Positions 57,803 to 64,000 of a DNA stretch of 64,000 bases are shown one piece after another. Made by a program: the position numbers and the translations under genes. The stretch is from Helianthus annuus (Eukaryota; Streptophyta; Magnoliopsida; Asterales; Asteraceae), in contig NC_035440.2 of assembly GCF_002127325.2 (NCBI RefSeq), positions 70,245,819 to 70,309,818 of the forward strand. Reading direction: 5' to 3'. The notes under the pieces were generated by a model that saw only the letters and a program-made list of their open reading frames with translations, was not told where the DNA came from and did no database searches. Numbering within the stretch: position 1 is the first letter of the stretch; each line of letters opens with the position of its first letter.

Positions 57803-58246
57803 TGTAGGATCGTGTCTTGACCCGAACGAGTCGTTCAGAGGAAATTCTATCAAATACAGGTGTGGAAAACAAGTATTTGACTTAGGAACAGCTAACAAAT
57901 CACTTTAAACTTCTCTTTGTATTGATTTCTAACAGTGTACATTCAAATCTCGATCCGGCAGCACTTCGGTACGAGTTACAAGATTGTTATCTGTTTCGCT
58001 TCAATGACCACTATTTATAGGTCATGAGGTTTCGCTTGATTGTACATGCTATACAAGCGAAACCTTCAACTTGACATTCAAGCGGAATTAACAATGGCAT
58101 ACAAGCGGAACCTTTATGTCCCTTGAAGCGAAACCTATTACAAACACCTATACAAACTCCTGTTTTCTAGTAAAACGTGCCCTGATCTAACAATCTAAGA
58201 CTAAGACTCGATCCAAGACGAAGTCAACAGATGTAGTGCACCAACA
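57803..58246 (-). repeat. 5' LTR of element F
   Basis: 444-bp partner of 51176-51619, followed by the TTTAT target duplication. Confidence 0.93.
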
Positions 58247-58289
58247 TTTATGATAATTTAAGGGTCCTTCTGAAAGAGAAAGGATAACT

Positions 58290-58520
58290 ATGATCCGAAG
58301 TTGGACTAATTTGGAAACATTGGGTAATTTACTTTATACCTACTATTCCGTCTGGTTTTTGGTTCCTAGTTTGATTTTATTAGTAGCCATGATTGGGGCT
58401 ATAGTACTGACTATGCATAGGACTACTAAGGTGAAAAGACAGGATGTATTCCGACGAAATGCTATTGATTCTAGGAGGACTATAATGAGGGAGATGACAG
58501 ATCTACTCACGATCAACTAA
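58290..58520 (+). pseudogene. nad6: nad6 C-terminal fragment
   Basis: From RSWTNLETLGNLLYTYY onward this matches the last ~75 residues of plant mitochondrial NADH dehydrogenase subunit 6 (about 205 residues), including the hydrophobic LVPSLILLVAMIGAIVLTMH segment. The N-terminal ~130 residues are absent; homology begins two codons after an ATG that lies two bases after the stop of the 155-codon ORF. The C-terminus (MTDLLTIN) differs slightly from the usual form. Confidence 0.88.
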
Positions 58521-60004
58521 AAGGAGAAGTCGCGCCGAAAGGAGCATATTGGTTCGAATCCAATTCGTTAGAAGAGTCCAAGCCAGAGACTATAACAGTC
58601 AAATGGCCTTTGGCTATAATACAAATAGTCATAGAGCTAGTTGTTTCACTCATAAAAGATGATGGATAAGCAGTCGTCTCTTACTATATTCCTTCCTAAG
58701 TAAGGAATGGCGGGACGAATTAAAGCAAGAATCTCTCAACCCCTTTGGTTAACTATATCTGCTCTAGGAAATAGGGTTGATTTGTGACATCTTTCATCAC
58801 CGTCTTTCTAAGTGGTATGGTAAGCTAGCTAGTTGACGGGCTTTTAACTGCGGTCTGGTTTCAAAGACCGGACACCTAGACACCTATAAGTATACTACTG
58901 GATTGAAGGCCTTTTGATGACGTTGGGATGATGACAAGTCTCTGTCTGCAGACTAACACTCTGGAGACTGCGGGTACCTACGGTGCAACCCCGCTTAGGT
59001 CAGAAGCCATCCCAGCCCGGGCGAATTGGGTCTTTGCATTAACTAAAAAAAGGATAAAAAGCGCATCAGGTATAGGAAGGACTTCTTACAGGAGCACAGG
59101 AGAACAACCTATATCAAGGATGGTAGCTGACTAGCACTAACAAGAGGGCACTGATGGGATGAGTTCCTTGATTTACTAGTCAAGAGATTCTCTGGGGAGC
59201 TTATTACAGATATATTTCATGAAATAGAAGATGAAAAGAAACCTATAGAGGTTACTAACCCGGCATTAGAAAAGACGATATCCACAATGTTTCCTTCATT
59301 TTTGGATAAATATCCTGATCTGATTGATGGGCGCATCAAATACCAAGATGATCTACCTGATAATGACTGGTAACTATAGCAATAACTATAAAAAAGTACT
59401 ATCCTATTAAAGAATTAAATTAGAAAGGGATTCTTCTTAAATAGATAGAATAAATAGATAGAAAAGGCCTTCTACTTACAGGCAAATAAGTCCCTACTAG
59501 TGGGATAGCCACGTACTCAGAAAAGAGTTCGCACTACTAGGGCAAGGATACCTATTTCTATATAAGAGAGAACTACATAACAGTTGGGGCGTTAAGCCAT
59601 CATATTCCTTTCAGTAGTCTAATGAGTATGCCCCTACTAAAGGGCCTCCCTTTAAAGATAAAGACAGAAGCGCCTCCAATTGCTCACCAAGAATAAGTTT
59701 GAGCGCGAGAGCAAAGAAATCGGGGTCATTTACGCTGTTGTGACAAGAGAAGTTGACCAAAGGGGTGCTGATTAGTCCATAAAAGTCCCTAACATGAGTG
59801 CTCTAGAATTTGCTAAAAGATTTATGGCCTATTCTATAAGGTTACACTTTACTTTAGTCCAGTGTCCCTTCGGGTTCTCCGTACTCTCGCTTCTCTTCTG
59901 GAGTTTCCACTTTCCTGTTTTCGGAACTGCCAGTCAATTTGCTGTGTTCGTACAGGTTACGCGATGGATCTTCTCTTATAAGGTCTACTCACGTTAAGGT
60001 ATTC
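58521..60004. other. Mitochondrial-like DNA after nad6
   Basis: Mitochondrial-like composition. An ATG-less open frame at 59155-59373 (72 codons, ending DDLPDNDW) is charged and may be the end of an unknown ORF. Another small ORF is at 59794-59997. Neither is recognised. Composition changes at about 60005 to AT-rich nuclear repeat sequence. Confidence 0.5.
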
Positions 60005-63000
60005 TATCACACCCTGACTTTTGCGGAAGCGTATGATGTGTGACTTGCTCAATATCATTGCATTCAATCATAATAAACAACTATTTGATTAAAACAAGAT
60101 GTTCATCCACTCATAAGATTGAGATGTTACTAACAAAAGTCATTTATGTTTCAACCAAAACTCTCAACTTATAATACAAAACAAAAGTGGATGACATCTA
60201 AACTTGAAATTTACGTCTTGAAAATAACACCCGTGCCCAAGATCCATCTTGTTTCCTGAAATACATGTGAGTTTTGGAAAATCGTCAACATAATGTTGGT
60301 GTAAATTCATGCAGTTTTTGTATTGAATGTTTATATACTTGAATGAAAACATGGTATGTAATTTGTAAAAACGTATCTGAAACTGAGTTCTGTAAATGTA
60401 AGGAAATCGAGATCACTAATGGTTTGCAAGGCTATTAACATTTGACACGACATAGGAAGCATCCAAACCATAGGCATTTTTAATTGTCGATCCACGACTG
60501 TCGATTTACGACTAGAGACACAAAAGCACTGCTTGGTAAAAGAGTGGCCAAGAGTGTGGTTGCCTAAAACCCATTAGATTTAACCTTTTGTTCTACGGTC
60601 TTGGTATGTAACTGATTAATGGTGCTTCTGGCACCCTATTCGTGACATGATCTAAAGTATCATTACTTAGTTTTGTATTCAGCATACCAGAGCACATGAA
60701 TTTTCCCCAAGTAAAAGTTTAAAAGTGGGGACATGAACTCACAACTTTGCGTATCCTGCGCCGTAAACTTCACTGGTTGGTTTCGTAGCGTCGTGACATA
60801 TACGTGTTCTATTAATGTTAGTTACTAGAGTTGTATCACACAAGTACAAGTCACCATCTTTTGTTTATGTATATGTTCTTTGTATGTTCAATCTTTGTGA
60901 GGGTCGTGCCCTTGTTTGTCGGGTCTTGCCCATTTGTCGTGTCTTGCACTTTGAGTTTGTAATGTGTCTTGTAAATATATATTTTACTCCTCAAATATAT
61001 ATTTGTTTATGTGACTTTTCGAGGTAATAAGTTGTTACAAATAATTTATATTTTTAACTTTTCATATATGTTACTTATATTATTTTTCCCCCAAAATAAA
61101 TATAAGTATTTTGTGAAATAATATTCTCAATATTATTTTTGTACAAGTATTCTTAGGAAAGTATACTAGTATTTTATGTAAACACTTGTGTATTTTGTGT
61201 TTTTCACCAAAAATCAATACTTTGATTTTTATTACTTTCCGGAATTATATTTCTTAAAAATAATATATTTTTAAGGCTTGTATGAAATATATATTTTGTC
61301 ATGCTATAAAATATATACGGTTATTCTTGTTATCCACCCGATTTTTGTATAAATTCCAATACTTGGTATACTTATGTATTCTCATGTATTTGTTGTATTG
61401 TATTTTTGTATTCATACTCGATGGGAGTATTTAGTGTATTTTCAAGTCCGTAATACACTACTAGATATAATTCACATAATATACACTTAGCACAAAATTT
61501 GGTGATCATTAAATATATATATTTTTCCCAAAAATATACATACTTAATATTAATTTTTATCTTGAAGAAATCATCATTTCTTAACTTGAAATTTACACAA
61601 AAAATTAGGGAAACCTTGGTAAATATTTTTAGGTGAATTTTTAGGGAATAAGTTCCACCAAAACTTATATTTTTCTAAGTGTGAAAATTTTATAAAAATT
61701 TTGAAATAGTTTCCCCTAAAAATGGAGGTTTCCCATGTTTTCAAAACATGTGTTTATTTTCTTTTCAACACCAAAACAATTTTCCAACAATAATCACCAA
61801 CAACATATACTAATTTCTTCATATGAAACATCATGGTGAACTTGTTTCTTGTAAAAAAAAATGTGTAGTCTTTTAGATCTACACTTTACATAAGATGATC
61901 TTTCCAAAAATAAGGGTTCTTGAGTATTTTATACAAACTCTTAGTTTATTAACCAACTCATCCATGAGTTTAGTGAGCTTTAACGTTTGTAAATCATGTT
62001 CTAAAACCATTTTTATGTTTATTAGAAAGATCATTATTTTTAACATCATTTTTAACCATGGATCTTTCAAGATCCATGCTTAATAACTTTAGATCTTTCA
62101 AAAACAAGCTTTATGTTAAATCTTTAACAAACTTTTCATGAGTTTTAGTTTCAAAAACTAGTTCTACACACACTTTATCACTTCAAAGTTACAAGATTAT
62201 GCATAGAAATTCTTATTTCAAGTTCACATCATACTTTATATGTTCATCTTCAAGTTTAACCATGGATCCTTCAAGATCCATGCTTAAACTTGTTAGATCC
62301 AAACTTTAACATACTTGATCTAATCATAAGCACAAGATATAACATCAACAACATCAATACATACACTAAAATTTCATGTAATCACTTATTTTCTTCATGA
62401 ATATGTTAGATCTTTTCATTTTTAACATTAGAAGTTTAAGTTGTTTAGATGGTGAAACTTGTACATGACTTAAATTAGTGATCAAGAAGCTTACTACTAG
62501 CTCTAATGGCAAGGGAAGTGGCACAAAAATGGAGATGATGAACAAGGAAGAAATCAAGAGGTTAAAAGCTCCACAAGGTGGTCCTTCAAGTTCTAGCACC
62601 ATACACCTTCCTAAATGGCCTCCATACACCTCTAGATCACCTTGGATTGCTAGGAATTGGATTGAAAAAGATGGATGTGTGGGTGTGTGCTTGAGCCGTG
62701 AGCTAAGGAAGAAGAAAGGGGGAGAAGATGAAGTGAATGAAAGTGTGTTATTAGTTTAGGATTTATAAGATTTTCTAAATCTTTCGTGGCATATTCACTA
62801 GAATATTCCCCAACATAAAATCTAATATAATCAAATAAAATCAACTACAACCAAATAAAATCCCCATATGGGACCCATAGGGGCCGGATTTGGTGAGGGG
62901 GGGGGGGTAAAATGTAAAATTTTGGAAGTTGAAGGTTTAAAGTGCAAATGATAAGGCTTAAGTAAGTTTAAGTGTGTTTAGGTGTTTTTATGATTTTTAA

Positions 63001-63626
63001 GGTGTTCTAGCATCAATACAAGATTAACATCATAAAGACATTACTTCTAGTCAATTTTTGATGTCCCGGTTATAGTCCGGTTGTTCGGTTCGTTACGGTT
63101 CGTTAAAGTTAAAGTGCTGAATTGCGCAGTTTCACTAGGTATGAAGCACCTTTTGTGGCAGCTTTTATTCCCAACACTTTGTAAGTTATTTTGGACAATA
63201 AAACCTAAATTCTACATCATATTAATGTGCTTAAAAGTTGATATAGCTGAATTGTTACTGAATTATGCTGATTTCAGCATTTTAGATAAGTTTCGGGTGC
63301 TTTTTAGTGCATAGTTTAGGTTCCGGAAAGTTTATATTTTAACTCGTGTATCCACACTTGGGTTTTAATGTATTTTAGATGTTGGACCTACTCCTAGGCC
63401 CTAATTCTATTGTCTGACTGTTTTCTGCAGAACTGCTGAGACAGTGTGTCTTACCGGTGAGTTTACTAGTCTTTCTGACGCAACGCTAAAGTAATGCATC
63501 AAGCAATATTTGAAGTATAAAACATGCATGAATTCACATGTATAGCATGAAATCAGACAATGTTGACATTTAAGCACATAATTGTAGATAATAACTAATA
63601 ATTAGACTCTACGGAAATTACAGGTT
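60005..63626. other. AT-rich repeat DNA, probably LTR-derived
   Basis: No gene is recognised in 3.6 kb. The left end (TATCACACCCTGAC...GCGGAAGCG) resembles the start of Ty3 chromovirus (Tekay-type) LTRs, which usually begin TGTCACACCCC. The segments near 62055-62085 and 62258-62287 are two copies of a palindromic CCATGGAT(C)...AAGATCCATG unit. A run of 12 G's stands near 62898. No primer site or second LTR was found. Confidence 0.4.
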
Positions 63627-63899
63627 TTGCGCCAGTTGTCACATATTCCGGCATCTAAACGTTGGAAGCGCCATTATCTCTTAGTGTTTTCGCTGACTGG
63701 CATACTTTCTTTACCATTGAAGTTTTGGTTAGCATTTCCATATTTGGGAGTGTTGACTGCAGAGCGGTATGGAATGGTAAGGACGTTTATCCTGGAGCGT
63801 GTACGTCCATCAAACTTCAATGAAGTTGAAATTGATCGGATTCGTACTTTCTATGGTGCTATGGTGACGATGCAGATTGCATGTTTTAAAGATTTTTGA
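63627..63899 (+). CDS. Unidentified 90-codon ORF near the right edge
   Basis: MRQLSHIPASKRWKRHYLLV... with a hydrophobic middle and a charged segment ERVRPSNFNEVEIDRIRTFY. The start is preceded by a pyrimidine-poor ACAG, so it might be an exon fragment, but I do not recognise it and it may be chance. Confidence 0.25.
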   Translation: MRQLSHIPASKRWKRHYLLVFSLTGILSLPLKFWLAFPYLGVLTAERYGMVRTFILERVRPSNFNEVEIDRIRTFYGAMVTMQIACFKDF

Positions 63900-64000
63900 A
63901 AGAAATATGGATGGAGTATCATCTCCGATATCTGCATTGGTATGCTACTGCATGGTTAGACTACTAGAGCAACGACACTATTGCAAGCTTAAGAATAGAG

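Larger units (their letters stand above)
51176..58246 (-). mobile_element. Element F, gag-only copia element in the NUMT
   Basis: A 7.07-kb element with two 444-bp LTRs (51176-51619 and 57803-58246) and a perfect target duplication TTTAT (51171-51175 and 58247-58251). The orientation is set by the primer site at the right and the polypurine tract at the left. The interior has a leader repeat array, a broken gag and a non-coding 3' region, but no pol. The LTRs differ at about five sites by eye, so the insertion is young and later than the mitochondrial transfer. Confidence 0.95.

Noticed and set aside
60005..63626. A complete Ty3 chromovirus element at the right edge
   Set aside because: Only a start-like motif is seen; no primer site, coding region or second LTR was found.

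Overview
This window looks like repeat-dense nuclear DNA of a flowering plant with a large genome. The repeat families recall Asteraceae, but that placement is from memory and unproven. No intact host gene was found. About two thirds of the window is Ty1/copia LTR retrotransposon sequence of the SIRE/Maximus type. The marks are an initiator-Met tRNA primer site (TGGTATCAGAGC), a long Gag with two widely separated CCHC knuckles, a copia-order pol (protease, integrase, RT, RNase H) and a GGGGGAGTCTG polypurine tract before each 3' LTR.

The elements are nested and named A to G here. A (+) runs from the left edge to 19589. B (+, 2142-16767, target duplication TAGAA) lies inside the gag of A. C (+, 5372-15414, target duplication TTCTC/TTCGC) lies inside B. 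D (-, from 19590) lies inside the 3' LTR of A. E (+, 21219-36427, target duplication ACTAA) lies inside D. D is cut off near 40251, where plant mitochondrial DNA begins. Only C and E carry pol. A, B and F, and D as far as preserved, have gag followed directly by a long non-coding 3' region, so they look like non-autonomous gag-only relatives. E also carries a third large gene (31248-35936) with a 5' intron and its own U3-like upstream region.

From about 40252 to 60004 the background is a nuclear copy of mitochondrial DNA (NUMT). It holds a frameshifted 5' part of cox1, a full-length ccmB with one stop codon, an ORF starting with the first 31 residues of nad3, an unknown 155-codon ORF and the 3' part of nad6. 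Two later elements interrupt it. G (43701 to about 47640) is a Ty3-type element with a 1680-bp LTR, a tRNA-Asp-type primer site and two small ORFs. F (-, 51176-58246, target duplication TTTAT) is a gag-only copia element that splits the 155-codon ORF.

From about 60005 to the right edge the DNA is AT-rich and probably derived from an LTR retrotransposon; nothing coding is recognised with confidence.

The most unusual features are the spliced third gene of E with its own LTR-like promoter, the short CGCT-core repeat arrays that recur in LTR, leader and intron, and a conserved hairpin in the 3' non-coding region of five of the six copia elements.
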